Source: Gemmatimonadota bacterium (GTDB lineage: Bacteria > Gemmatimonadota > Gemmatimonadetes > Longimicrobiales > Gaopeijiaceae). From it: 57,853 nucleotides of DNA. The notes beneath the pieces are model-generated. The model was not told where the DNA came from and did not search any database. It saw only the letters and a program-made list of their open reading frames with translations. Numbering within the stretch: the first letter of the stretch is position 1; the number at the start of each line of letters is the position of its first letter. Positions 35,125-44,237 of the stretch are shown here, piece by piece. The stretch covers positions 1-57,853 of the forward strand of contig QJYK01000180.1 of NCBI GenBank assembly GCA_003248075.1. The letters are read 5' to 3'. Position numbers and translations under genes: made by a program.

Positions 35125-38100
35125 TCAGCGGATGCCGGCTGCGGCCTGAGGGGTGGCCGGGTCCTTCTGCCAGTGGAACGGTCCCGCCTGCCGACGTCGA
35201 GGCCACACCTCGTCGAGCGTGTCGCCGTCGTAGAGGCGTCCGTTCTTCATGACCCGGTCGATCTCCCGGCTGTTGCGCAGGTCCGCCAGCGGGTTCCCAC
35301 GCAGGATCACGAGATCGGCGAGCTTTCCCGGCTCCAGCGAGCCCAGATCCTCGTCCAGGCCGAGGGCGTCGGCACCGACGATGGTCGCGATCCGCAGCGC
35401 CTCGTGGGGTGTCACGTCCGGACCCGCTCCCATGGCCCACAGCTCCCAGTGGTACCCGAGGCCCTGGAGCTGGCCGTGGCTGCCGATGCCGCCACGTCCA
35501 CCCTGCTCCACCACGCGGTCGACGAAGTCCGCGATCATGGGGAACGGAAACTGGTTGTCGTGGAACCAGCCGTTCGACCCCGCCCCCGTCGGACCGGGCC
35601 GCCGAAGCGTACGCTGCTGAACGTCCTCGAACGGGGTGAAGCGCCGCAGCTTCTCGTCCTCGAACACCCGCTCGCGGGCATAGAAGTAGTTCTCCGCCCA
35701 GGGACCACCGTAGGTCACGAGCATCGTGGGCGTCGTGGCCATCTTCGACGCCACCAGGAGCTTCACGACATCGTCGAAGAGCGGCATGCCGGGCAGGTTG
35801 TGCTCGGTTCCGGCGTACCCGTCCTGGGCCATGGTGAGGTTCACCTCGAGGTCGAGGCTTCCCTCGGTCGTGGGCATGAGCTCGAGCTCCCGGGCGGCCT
35901 GGATGATCCATTGGCGCTGCTGACGGTTCCCCGCGCCGTACATCTTCAGGGTCTGGGTGTCATAGTAAGACGAATAACGCCTCAGGACGTCGCGGGCGTG
36001 CTCGAGGCTCTCGATGTTCTCGCTGGAAAACACGCCCGGACCCGTCGAGTAGATGCGGGGCCCCAGCGCCCGCCCGGCGCGCACCATGTCCTCGTAGGTG
36101 AAGAAGTCGGTGGTCGCCGTCTGTGGGTCGCGGGCAGTGGTGACTCCGTAGGCGAGGTTCGCCGCGAAGGACCATGGCTGGCTCCGGTGGAAGACGTATG
36201 CGGGCCGCAGGTGCGCGTGCGTGTCCACGTATCCCGGCACGATGGTCCTCCCGGACACGTCGAGGACCTCCGCGCCCTCCGGGACGGTCACGCTTCCCCG
36301 CGGCCCGACGGCTTCGATGCGATCGTCGCGCACGACGATCACGCCGTCCTCGATCACCTCGTCGCCGCGCATCGTGACGATGCGCCCCCCGCTCAGCGCC
36401 ACGACCCCCCTGGGAATGTCGCGCGGGTAGGAGATCTCGATGCGGCGCTCGACCGGCTCGTAGACCTCGCGGCGGCCAGAGGTCCCGGACGAGTCCGCAG
36501 CGGCGGTGTCCGCCACCGCGGCGGTGTCCCGCGGCGCCCGAGACGCAGCACGAAGGCTGTCGTCGAAAGCCTGGGCAGCATCGAGGTCGTACACGAGGTG
36601 CGCGTTTCCAATGGACCAGTGCACGGCACGCCCGTCAGCAGCCCAAACGGGGAACTGCCCGCCGATCGTCGTCAGCTTACGCGCAGGAAACTGGGCGTTG
36701 TCGGGATTCGACACCGAGATCGTCGGGGCCTCACCTCCTACGTAGGGCACCGTGACCACGTACAGGTCGTTGACCACCTGTACCAGCGCCTGATCCCCGC
36801 GGGGCGCCATCAGGATGGACGAGGCGTTTTGGCCCTGACTGCCACCGGAAGACGTACGGCCGCGGACCTTGACGTGGGACCGTCGGTCGGTCCCGTCCCA
36901 GCGCATCGACACGAGCCCGTCCGACGAGCTGAAAGCCCAGATCCTGCTCGAGTCCGTCGTGAAGTGGAACGAGGAGAGCCCTCCCGTGGGCGTTACCAGC
37001 GCGGCATCTCCCCCGGTCGAGGGGATCCACACGACGTCGGTCGGCTCTCCGAGGTTCCCTCGCTGGATCGCTTCCTCGTAGTCTCGTGTGCTGGCCCGCT
37101 CGGCGAGGATGCGCGCTCCGTCGGGAGACCACTTGGGCTGCAGGTACAAGGCGGCGGTTCGTGTCAACCGCTCGGGAGCGCCGCCCCCGTCCGCGCGGAC
37201 CCGATACAGGTGGCCTCCCCCGCCCTCGGTCCAGCCACCGAACGCGATCCAGCGCCCGTCGGGAGACCATGCGGGGTGCTGCTGCACTGCACCCTGGTCG
37301 GCCGCGAGTCGCCTTGGCGTCCCGTCGGGCCAGTCCATGACGTAAAGCTCGGACAGCACGGTGAACGCGAGCCGCGAGCCGTCCGGTGACGGCACCGCAT
37401 CCCGGATCTGCTTCGCGATGAACGTGGGGGTGTCCTCGACCCGGTAGGAGAAGTCCACCTCGGGTCCGATGGGCAGATCGACCTCCACCTCGAACGGGAC
37501 CTCCACGGCATCCCCACCGTCCACCGGAATGCGCCAGATCCGACCGCCGTACGTGGCCACCACTTCCCGCGAATCGGGGGTGAAGCTCATGCCCGGGTAC
37601 ACGTCGCGCTGCGACGCGGACTCCTGGTCGTCGCGCTGAACCGGCCACGCGAGCCAGCGCTCCTCCCCGCTCGCGAGGTCCCTCAGTCGAAGGCCGGTGT
37701 CGGCCACGTGGCGCGACCCGTACACGAGCCAGCGCCCGTCCGGGGAGAGCGTGGGCTGGAAGCCGCCGCCCCAGCGGTCGGTGCGCGACGCGATCTCGCC
37801 GGTCTCGCGATCGTAGACGGCGAGCTGGTAGAGGTTCATCCCATTGTTGTAGAGGCTCCCCTGGGAGAGCCGCCCGCTGAACCAGATGTAGCGGGCATCG
37901 GAGCCGAACGCCGCGCCGATGGTGCGGAGGTTCCCCGGCTCGCGGATGAGCTGGGCACCTGCGCCGCCCGACCGATGCCAGAGGTGCAGCTTGTTGTCCT
38001 TGGTGGCCACGACGTATTCGCCGTCCGGCGTCCACTCGGGACTCACGTAGCGGTCGTGCTTGCCCTTGGTGACCTGGACGGTGTCGGAAAGGTCGGTGGC

Positions 38101-38466
38101 GACGATCCAGAGGTTCTCGCCGCCGTCGCGGTCCGAGGTGAAGACCACGTGCGATCCGTCCGGGCTGAAGCGCGGCTGGCCGTCGAAGCCCATTCCGCTC
38201 GTCAGGCGGGTCGCCCGCCCACCCGCGAGGGGCACCGTGAACAGGTCGCCCAGGTGGTCGAAGACGATCGTGCCACCGTCCGGACTGACGTCGAGGGAAA
38301 TCCAGGAGCCCTCGCGCGCGGTGTAACGGAGGTGGCGGCCGACCTCGAGAGGGAGCCCTTCCTGCTCCGGGTCCTTCTCGTCTGCGCCGGTTTGGGCGCT
38401 CACGGACGGCGCAGGCAGGAAAAGAAGACACGCCGCACAAGCGGCAAGGAAGTGTCGTGCGTTCAT
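35125..38466 (-). CDS. TolB-like beta-propeller fused to amidohydrolase, exported
   Basis: This 1113-residue protein starts with a signal peptide (CAACLLFLPAPSVSAQ). The first 700 residues hold PD40/TolB-type repeats (FSPDGSHVVFTSDRDG, WSPDGRWIAFGG, WSPDGARILAE). The remainder is an amidohydrolase with VPGYVDTHAH (H750, H752), a GVTTARDP segment, GSHGQLQG and the closing GSLEPGKLADLVILRGNPL. Such fusions are common in Gemmatimonadota and related soil phyla; they are thought to be periplasmic peptidase-like hydrolases, with the propeller possibly binding substrate or controlling access. The activity is inferred from the HxH site. Confidence 0.88.
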   Translation of the reverse strand: MNARHFLAACAACLLFLPAPSVSAQTGADEKDPEQEGLPLEVGRHLRYTAREGSWISLDVSPDGGTIVFDHLGDLFTVPLAGGRATRLTSGMGFDGQPRFSPDGSHVVFTSDRDGGENLWIVATDLSDTVQVTKGKHDRYVSPEWTPDGEYVVATKDNKLHLWHRSGGAGAQLIREPGNLRTIGAAFGSDARYIWFSGRLSQGSLYNNGMNLYQLAVYDRETGEIASRTDRWGGGFQPTLSPDGRWLVYGSRHVADTGLRLRDLASGEERWLAWPVQRDDQESASQRDVYPGMSFTPDSREVVATYGGRIWRIPVDGGDAVEVPFEVEVDLPIGPEVDFSYRVEDTPTFIAKQIRDAVPSPDGSRLAFTVLSELYVMDWPDGTPRRLAADQGAVQQHPAWSPDGRWIAFGGWTEGGGGHLYRVRADGGGAPERLTRTAALYLQPKWSPDGARILAERASTRDYEEAIQRGNLGEPTDVVWIPSTGGDAALVTPTGGLSSFHFTTDSSRIWAFSSSDGLVSMRWDGTDRRSHVKVRGRTSSGGSQGQNASSILMAPRGDQALVQVVNDLYVVTVPYVGGEAPTISVSNPDNAQFPARKLTTIGGQFPVWAADGRAVHWSIGNAHLVYDLDAAQAFDDSLRAASRAPRDTAAVADTAAADSSGTSGRREVYEPVERRIEISYPRDIPRGVVALSGGRIVTMRGDEVIEDGVIVVRDDRIEAVGPRGSVTVPEGAEVLDVSGRTIVPGYVDTHAHLRPAYVFHRSQPWSFAANLAYGVTTARDPQTATTDFFTYEDMVRAGRALGPRIYSTGPGVFSSENIESLEHARDVLRRYSSYYDTQTLKMYGAGNRQQRQWIIQAARELELMPTTEGSLDLEVNLTMAQDGYAGTEHNLPGMPLFDDVVKLLVASKMATTPTMLVTYGGPWAENYFYARERVFEDEKLRRFTPFEDVQQRTLRRPGPTGAGSNGWFHDNQFPFPMIADFVDRVVEQGGRGGIGSHGQLQGLGYHWELWAMGAGPDVTPHEALRIATIVGADALGLDEDLGSLEPGKLADLVILRGNPLADLRNSREIDRVMKNGRLYDGDTLDEVWPRRRQAGPFHWQKDPATPQAAAGIR

Positions 38467-38644
38467 CTCATCGTCACCGGTTCAGAAAAGTCACCCCACC
38501 ACCCCCCACGGGCCGCGAGAGGGCCGAATCTGGCGACGCACCGCCGGTCGAGCCACCCATCTCTTGCCACCCCTCGGCGAGCGGACCAAAGCTCCCGGAC
38601 CCGCCCGCCCCGGGCCGAACCTCCGCACACCACAGGACTGCCCC

Positions 38645-39140
38645 ATGGCGCGCCCCGAAAACGGGTCCCCGCCCGCCGGGCCGATGCCGAGGGGCGGCCC
38701 TTCCGGGCCCTCACCGCACCCGAAGCCGAGGCGCTCGACGCGGTCACCTCCCGGATCATCCCCACCGACGACACTCCGGGCGCCCGAGAAGCCGGCGTGG
38801 TCCGCTTCATCGACCAGGCGCTCGCGGAGACGTACCTGCCCGGGATCGACGAGCCCCTTCGGGCGGCGATCGCGCTGGCGGACGATCGCGCGGCCCGGTT
38901 CGGCGCGGCATCGTTCGCCGAGCTGCCCGAGAGCGCGCAGGACGGGGTCCTGCGCGAGCTGGCGGAGATGGAGAACTCGCCCTTCGGCACCCTGTGGACC
39001 CTCACGATGATGGGCATGTTCTCCAACCCGGAGTACGGTGGGAACCGGGACGAGGTCGGCTGGAGGCTCCTGGGCTTCCAGCAGGCGTCCGGATTCGAGC
39101 CGCCCTTCGGCGGTACCACGAACTCGGGGGCGGCGCGTGA
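38645..39140 (+). pseudogene. Gluconate 2-dehydrogenase subunit 3-like protein, interrupted by two apparent frameshifts
   Basis: The core (ALTAPEAEALDAVTSRIIP, TDDTPGAREAGVVRFIDQA, LTMMGMFSNPEYGGNRDE, GWRLLGFQQASGFEPPFG) is typical of the small subunit of membrane-bound sugar/alcohol dehydrogenases. It has no start codon in its frame. The ATG at 38645 is in another frame that joins the core if one base were added in the GGGG run at 38691-38694. At the end, one extra base near 39109-39114 would continue into YHELGGGA and a TGA at 39138 that overlaps the GTG of the GMC gene. Both breaks look like single-base losses, either sequence error or true decay. Confidence 0.75.
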
Positions 39141-40816
39141 CGCCGCGGGCCGTTCCCCTGCAGGAGGGGACCAGCAGGACGTTCCCGATCCGGGAGCCGG
39201 TCGACTTCGTCGTCGTCGGGTCCGGTGCGGCCGGAGGCGTGATGGCCCGGGAGCTGTCCACTGCCGGCTTCGACGTGGTCGTGCTCGAGCAGGGCCCGTA
39301 CATCCGCCCGGAACAGTTCCGGCACGACGAGTTCGCCTACACGTTCCGCAATGAGCTCCTCGCCTCGGCGACGGATTTTCCGGTCTTCTTCCGCACCCGG
39401 GTGGACGAGGCCCCGAGCGTGAACTCCGACCTACCGGCGGCGACCTACGCGCGCATGGTCGGCGGCAGCAGCGTCCATTTCACGGCCAACTACTGGCGCT
39501 TCCGGCCCGTGGACTTCGAGGAGCGCACCCGGCTCGGGCCGATTTCGGGAACCGGGTTCGCCGACTGGCCAATCACCTACGACGAGCTCGAGCCCTACCA
39601 CACGAAGGTCGAATGGGAGGTCGGCGTGTCCGGCGCGACCGGACCCGACGACCCCCCGCGTTCCCGGCCCTTCCCACACCCGCCCCTCGATGTGAAGTCC
39701 TCCGGCGTGCTCCTCGAGAGGGGGGCGCGCAAGCTGGGCTACACCCCGAAGCCCGCCCCCATGGCGATCCTGCCCGAGCCCCGTCCCGGTCGGAGCGCCT
39801 ACCAGCGATGCGGTTATTGCATGGGCTTCGGGTGCGAGTACAACGCCAAGTCCTCCACCCTCGCGTCGATGATCCTGGAGGCGGAACGAACCGGCCGGTG
39901 CGAAGTCCGCGCGGACAGCACCGTGTTCCGCGTCGACACGGACGACCGTGGCCGCGCGACCCAGGTGCGCTATTTCGACGGGGAGGGGACGGAGCACGCC
40001 CAGGCGGCCCGAGCCGTGATCCTGTGCGCCAACGGGGCCGAGACGCCCCGTCTCCTCCTCGATTCGGACTCGAGCCTCTTCCCCCACGGGCTCGCCAACG
40101 GGAGCGGCATGGTGGGCAAGTACCTCATGTTCAACGGGAACGGGTTCGTCGGCGCCCGCTTCGAGCACCCCCTGAACGGGTACAAGAGCGTCCAGGTCAC
40201 GCGCATCTGCCAGGACTGGTACGACTCCGACCCCCGGCGTGGCTTCTACGGCGGTGGGGGTATCGACGGCCGCTTCATGGGATCACCCATCGCGTTCGCG
40301 TTGTCCTACCTGCCCTCGGACACGCCGCGCTTCGGGACCGGCCTCAAGCGCGTCCTCGAGCAGTACACGCATCACATGCACGTCGCGACCCACTCGACGT
40401 CCCTCGCCGTGGAGAGCAACTCGGTCGCATTGCACCCGGACCGCAAGGACCGATTCGGGCGCCGAGCCCTCTTGGTCACCCACCTGGACCACGACGACGA
40501 TCTCGAGATGGTTGCCTTCCTCCAAGACCGGGGGACCGAGATCATGGAGGCCGCGGGGGCTCTGAAGACCTGGAGCCAGCCTAATCGCCCCCAGCACGTC
40601 GGCTTCCACCTGCTGGGGACCTGCCGCATGGTAGACGATCCGGACACGTCCGTGGTCGACCGCTTCCACCGCACGCACGAGGTGCCGAACCTCTTCATCT
40701 GCGACGGCTCCAGCTTCGTCACCTCGGGACGCGGTCAGCCGACAATGACGATCCAGGCGTTGGCGTTTCGCGCGGCGGAGCACATCGGGCGCTTCGCCCG
40801 CAACGGCGAGATCTGA
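39137..40816 (+). CDS. GMC family oxidoreductase, large subunit of a sugar/alcohol dehydrogenase
   Basis: This 559-residue flavoprotein has the FAD-binding VVVGSGAAGG (residues 25-34), the FAD-linked VGGSSVHFTANYWRFRP region, CGYCMGFGCEYNAKS, and the C-terminal catalytic area with HVGFHLLGTCRMVDDP and PNLFICDGSSFVTSGRGQ. It matches the large subunit of gluconate 2-dehydrogenase-type complexes and probably oxidises a sugar or alcohol, passing electrons to a cytochrome not found nearby. The GTG start overlaps the TGA of the subunit 3 reading frame. Because the small subunit is frame-broken, activity in this strain is uncertain. Confidence 0.88.
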   Translation: MTPRAVPLQEGTSRTFPIREPVDFVVVGSGAAGGVMARELSTAGFDVVVLEQGPYIRPEQFRHDEFAYTFRNELLASATDFPVFFRTRVDEAPSVNSDLPAATYARMVGGSSVHFTANYWRFRPVDFEERTRLGPISGTGFADWPITYDELEPYHTKVEWEVGVSGATGPDDPPRSRPFPHPPLDVKSSGVLLERGARKLGYTPKPAPMAILPEPRPGRSAYQRCGYCMGFGCEYNAKSSTLASMILEAERTGRCEVRADSTVFRVDTDDRGRATQVRYFDGEGTEHAQAARAVILCANGAETPRLLLDSDSSLFPHGLANGSGMVGKYLMFNGNGFVGARFEHPLNGYKSVQVTRICQDWYDSDPRRGFYGGGGIDGRFMGSPIAFALSYLPSDTPRFGTGLKRVLEQYTHHMHVATHSTSLAVESNSVALHPDRKDRFGRRALLVTHLDHDDDLEMVAFLQDRGTEIMEAAGALKTWSQPNRPQHVGFHLLGTCRMVDDPDTSVVDRFHRTHEVPNLFICDGSSFVTSGRGQPTMTIQALAFRAAEHIGRFARNGEI

Positions 40817-40845
40817 CGCGGAAGCGAGACGGGGACCGACGAGGC

Positions 40846-42297
40846 TCAGCTGATCGGGCGTCGGCGGACGGGCCGGCCCGGTCTGGCCTGCTCGACGATC
40901 TCGCCATCGCGCACCACGAAGCTCCCCGCGACGAGCACGTGGGGGATCCCATCACTTCCCTGGGCGGGCGCGGCGAACGTGGCCCGATCGATGACGCGCT
41001 CGGGATCGAAGACCGTCAGGTCTGCGTCCGCCCCCACCGCGACCCGACCCTTGCGCCGCATCTCGGGGACCGCGTCCTGAAGGCGTTCGGCGGGCATGAG
41101 CGTCATCTTGCGCAGCGCGTCCATGAGGCCCAGGGCCCCTTGCTCGCGCACATAGCGACCGAGCACACGAGCGAAGGTCCCGGCGCCGCGCGGATGCGCC
41201 CGGCCGTCCACGAACGGAACGCCGTCCGATGCGATCATCACACCCGGATGGCCCACCGCATAGGCCACCGCGTCCTCCGGGATGATGTGCGCGATGATCG
41301 GGCCACCCTCCGCGCGCCGACGCGAGAAGGACGCCGAGTCGAGCCGCTCGCCCGTCGCCACCCACTCGATGTCTCCGTAATCCCCCGCCAACCGCTCACG
41401 CCACCCGGGATCGAAAATGGCGGATTGGATGGCGGTCGACGCGGCCGTGTAGGGGTAGACCTCCGTCGTGACGTCGAGGCCGGCGGCTTGGGCGGCGTCG
41501 ATCATGTCCAGGAGCACCGGGACCTGCTTCAGTCCGCTCGATCCGATGTGGACGATGTGCACCGACGTGTTCGCCCCGGCGGCGTCGGCGATCATCTCCT
41601 GGATCGCTGATATACTGCTCTCCGGCTCCAACACCCCGGCGTAGCGCACGTGCACGAAGCTCGTCACACCCCATTGCCCGGCCGTCTGGAAGAGCCGGAA
41701 GATCTCTTCCCTCGAAGCGCCCGGCACATACTGGATGCCAAAGCCGATCCCGATGGCGCCCTCCGCGAGGCCCCGCGACACCAACTCCTGCATCCTCCGC
41801 ACCTGCTCCGGCGTGGCCACGGCATAGACGCTGCCCTCGCGGTCGTCGCCGAAGACTGCACGACGGATGGCCCCGTGGGAGACCGTCGCTCCGAAGTTGA
41901 TGCGCCATCCGTCGGAACGCTCGCCGTACCAATCCGCGACCGGGAAGCTCCCGCCCTCGAGCTCGAGGGCGGTCGTGACGCCGTCCCGCGCCTGGAGGTC
42001 CGCGCTGAACGCGTCCTGCCCGTGCGCGTGCAGGTCGATGAAGCCCGGGGCCACGACCAGCCCCGACACGTCCACCACCTCACGACCGAGCAACGGACCC
42101 TCGATGATGGCGGCGATACGGCCGTCGCGGATCCCCACGTCGCGGATCCCGTCCAGACCCGACTCCGGGTCCATGACCCGTCCACCCCGCAGCACCAGGT
42201 CGTAGGTCTGGGCCGCCGCGTCGTGCGCAGGCGCCAGCGCCGTGATCAGACATGCCAGGAGCAGAGGCGCGCACGGCGGTCGGAGGCGATCGTTCAT
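40846..42297 (-). CDS. Amidohydrolase, D-aminoacylase-like, exported
   Basis: This 483-residue protein has a signal peptide (LLLACLITALAPAHDAAA). It has the N-acyl-D-amino-acid deacylase layout: YDLVLRGGRVMDPESGLDG, then VVAPGFIDLHAHGQD (H90, H92), GVTTALELEGG, VHIVHIGSSGLKQ and EVYPYTAAST, MIASDGVPFVDGRAHPR, and the closing GRVAVGADADLTVFDP. It should hydrolyse N-acyl-D-amino acids or related amides in the periplasm. It converges with the GMC gene and lies downstream of the NtrC-type regulator gene on the same strand, so read-through regulation is possible. Confidence 0.88.
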   Translation of the reverse strand: MNDRLRPPCAPLLLACLITALAPAHDAAAQTYDLVLRGGRVMDPESGLDGIRDVGIRDGRIAAIIEGPLLGREVVDVSGLVVAPGFIDLHAHGQDAFSADLQARDGVTTALELEGGSFPVADWYGERSDGWRINFGATVSHGAIRRAVFGDDREGSVYAVATPEQVRRMQELVSRGLAEGAIGIGFGIQYVPGASREEIFRLFQTAGQWGVTSFVHVRYAGVLEPESSISAIQEMIADAAGANTSVHIVHIGSSGLKQVPVLLDMIDAAQAAGLDVTTEVYPYTAASTAIQSAIFDPGWRERLAGDYGDIEWVATGERLDSASFSRRRAEGGPIIAHIIPEDAVAYAVGHPGVMIASDGVPFVDGRAHPRGAGTFARVLGRYVREQGALGLMDALRKMTLMPAERLQDAVPEMRRKGRVAVGADADLTVFDPERVIDRATFAAPAQGSDGIPHVLVAGSFVVRDGEIVEQARPGRPVRRRPIS

Positions 42298-42365
42298 CGC
42301 GGGAGCCGGTCGGGGTGGACGGACCGGGCAAGTGACGGAGCCGGCGCAGCCGGCGCAAGCACCTG

Positions 42366-43766
42366 CTACTCTGGGCGCTGCAAACCCAGGGAGCGGATCT
42401 TCCTGTGCAACGTGCGGTCGGAGATCCCGAGCAGCTCCGCGGCCCGCCCCTGGTGCCATCCCGTGGAGATGAGCGCCAACTCGAGGGCGATGCGCTCGAG
42501 CTCATCCAGGCGAAGCGTGGGAAGGGACGCGCCGGATTCGGCCGCGGGCTCGTCCGTGATGCGTGGGGGTGCGGCAGCGAGCGACGTGCCCAGATCACCG
42601 GCTCGGATCGTGCGCCCACGACAGAGCAGGGCGGCACGCTCCACCACGTTCCGCAGCTCGCGCACGTTGCCGGGCCAGGCGTACGAAGCCAGGACCTCCT
42701 CCGCCTCTTCGGTCAGGGTCCACTCGCCCTCCTCCCCGGGGTGCAGCTCCTCCAGGAAGTGACGTGCGAGCAACAGCACGTCCGCCGGGCGTTCACGCAG
42801 CGGCGGCAGCTCGAGGACGATGGAGTTGATCCGGTAGAAGAGGTCTCCGCGGAACGAGCCTTCGTCGACCAGCTCCTGGAGTGGCCGGTTGGTGGCGGAT
42901 ACGAGCCGAAACGCGCTGGGGATCTCCTTCAGTCCGCCGACGCGGCGGAAGGTGCGGGTCTCCAGCGCCCGCAGGAGCTTCGCCTGCAGGGGCAGCTCGA
43001 GCTCACCGATCTCGTCCAGGAACAACGTGCCTCCGTCGGCCAGCTCGACCAAACCGATCTTCGTGCCCGCGGCGCCGGTGAAAGCACCCTTCTCGTGACC
43101 GAAGAGCTCCGACTCGGCCAGGGATTCGGAGACGGCCGCGCAGTTGAGGGCCACCATGGGCTCGCCCTGCCTCCCCGACACTCGGTGCAGCTCTCGGGCG
43201 ACCAGCTCCTTCCCGGTTCCCGACTCCCCCACCACGAGGACGGACACGTCGGACGGGGCGACGCGCTGGATCATCTCGATCACGTCGAGCATGCGCGGGT
43301 CCTCGGTCACGAATCCCGCCCCGTCGACCCGTCGACTGACCACGGCCCCGAGTCGCTCCGAGCGTGATTGGACCCGCCGCGCCTCGGCGGCCCGCCACAC
43401 CAGAGCGAGCAGCCGCTCCCGGTCCACCGGCTTCTCGACGAAGTCGTACGCGCCGAGCTGCATGGCCCGGGTCGCGACCGCTACGGTGCCGTGCCCCGAC
43501 ACGAAGATGACCTGGGGCCTGACCGGGTCGCCGGAGATCGCCTCGAGCACCTCCAATCCGTCCAGACCGGGCATGCTCAGGTCGAGGAGGACGACGTCGA
43601 ACACGTGCTCCCGCAGCGCCGTCAACGCCGAAGTCCCGTCGGGCACCTCGGTGACGCGGTGGTGGCCTTCCTCGGATTCCTCCAGGACGGAACGAATGAG
43701 GATGCGTTGCTCCTCGTCGTCGTCGGCGACCAGAACCGAGATCGTGCGGTCGTTGCGCAGGCCCAT
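42366..43766 (-). CDS. Sigma-54-dependent response regulator (NtrC family), no adjacent histidine kinase
   Basis: This 466-residue protein has three domains. The receiver (residues 9-125) has phospho-acceptor D62 (LLDLSMPG) and K112. The AAA+ domain has Walker A GESGTGKE (180-187), GAFTGA (227-232, the sigma-54 contact loop) and LFLDEIGELEL as Walker B. The C-terminal Fis-type HTH carries GRAAELLGISDRTLHRKI. It should activate sigma-54 promoters when phosphorylated. The ATG at 43766 was chosen; an in-frame start at 43805 would add 13 residues. No kinase gene is seen nearby. The upstream non-coding region carries a fitting sigma-54-type promoter and palindromes, suggesting autoregulation. Confidence 0.9.
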   Translation of the reverse strand: MGLRNDRTISVLVADDDEEQRILIRSVLEESEEGHHRVTEVPDGTSALTALREHVFDVVLLDLSMPGLDGLEVLEAISGDPVRPQVIFVSGHGTVAVATRAMQLGAYDFVEKPVDRERLLALVWRAAEARRVQSRSERLGAVVSRRVDGAGFVTEDPRMLDVIEMIQRVAPSDVSVLVVGESGTGKELVARELHRVSGRQGEPMVALNCAAVSESLAESELFGHEKGAFTGAAGTKIGLVELADGGTLFLDEIGELELPLQAKLLRALETRTFRRVGGLKEIPSAFRLVSATNRPLQELVDEGSFRGDLFYRINSIVLELPPLRERPADVLLLARHFLEELHPGEEGEWTLTEEAEEVLASYAWPGNVRELRNVVERAALLCRGRTIRAGDLGTSLAAAPPRITDEPAAESGASLPTLRLDELERIALELALISTGWHQGRAAELLGISDRTLHRKIRSLGLQRPE

Positions 43767-43810
43767 GTAGGAACGCTTGCTGGGCGAGGGGGATGCCGCA
43801 AGCACCTGCG

Positions 43811-43845
43811 AAAAACCGAGGCCCCGCGGGCAAGCCCGCGGGGCC
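43811..43845 (-). terminator. Intrinsic terminator-like hairpin in the regulator leader
   Basis: GGCCCCGCGGG and CCCGCGGGGCC (43820-43845) form an 11-base-pair stem with a four-base loop. On the minus strand it is followed after a few bases by TTTTT (43815-43811). It lies about 45 bases before the regulator start, so it would end or attenuate a minus-strand transcript entering that gene. The plus strand has no T-run. Confidence 0.65.
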
Positions 43846-44024
43846 GAAAGGATGCCACCCAGGAGATGTGAGCACGGCGGGGGGTGGGCACCCTCGCTGG
43901 CGGGGCCGCGGGACCCAACTTCCAGGGGGTTTCCGCTTCTCTGGTCTTCCGGGATCCGTCCTCGCTCTCGGCGATGTCGGACCGTCCCGCAGCCCCATCG
44001 TCTCTTATGTCGGACACAGTTAAG

Positions 44025-44039
44025 GCAAGACCGATGCCA
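44025..44039 (-). promoter_or_regulatory. Sigma-54-type promoter (-24/-12)
   Basis: The minus strand reads TGGCATCGGTCTTGC, against the consensus TGGCACGNNNNTTGC. The GG (44038-44037) and GC (44026-44025) are exactly ten bases apart. The predicted start is near 44014, about 250 bases before the regulator ATG. It lies upstream of a gene whose protein carries GAFTGA. Confidence 0.6.
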
Positions 44040-44116
44040 AACCGGGCCATAACCCGTAAGTCGTTTTTCTACATGGTGTTACACCCAAGTGTCGACCCCT
44101 CTTGTCCTGGGGCGAT

Positions 44117-44170
44117 TGTCCGGACAGAATGACCGAATCGGACACTGTTGCCGGTCACTCTGTCCGGACA
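44117..44170. promoter_or_regulatory. Large imperfect palindrome with paired TGTCCGGACA sites, possible enhancer
   Basis: The 19-base arms 44117-44135 and 44152-44170 are complementary except at one position and are separated by 16 bases. Each arm contains TGTCCGGACA, itself a palindrome. It sits about 100-155 bases upstream of the predicted sigma-54 start, the usual place for activator sites of NtrC-type proteins. It could alternatively be a regulator site for the plus-strand gene. Confidence 0.55.
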
Positions 44171-44237
44171 CCTATTTCACTCGAACCCAAGACGGTCAGC
44201 GCTCCGTAAGGGGAGCAGCCACCGGAGAGCGACCAGC

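Larger units (their letters stand above)
43767..44237. other. 471-base regulatory intergenic region between the NtrC-type regulator and a small membrane protein
   Basis: No convincing protein-coding frame was seen; open frames across it are shadows of neighbours. It holds, in minus-strand order, paired TGTCCGGACA palindromes, a GG-N10-GC promoter, further TGTCGGAC sites (44008-44016; 43975-43983), a strong hairpin with a T-run, and the regulator start. On the plus strand it must also contain the promoter of the gene at 44238; TTGCCG (44148-44153) and TATTTC (44173-44178) are a weak candidate with a 19-base spacer. Confidence 0.6.
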
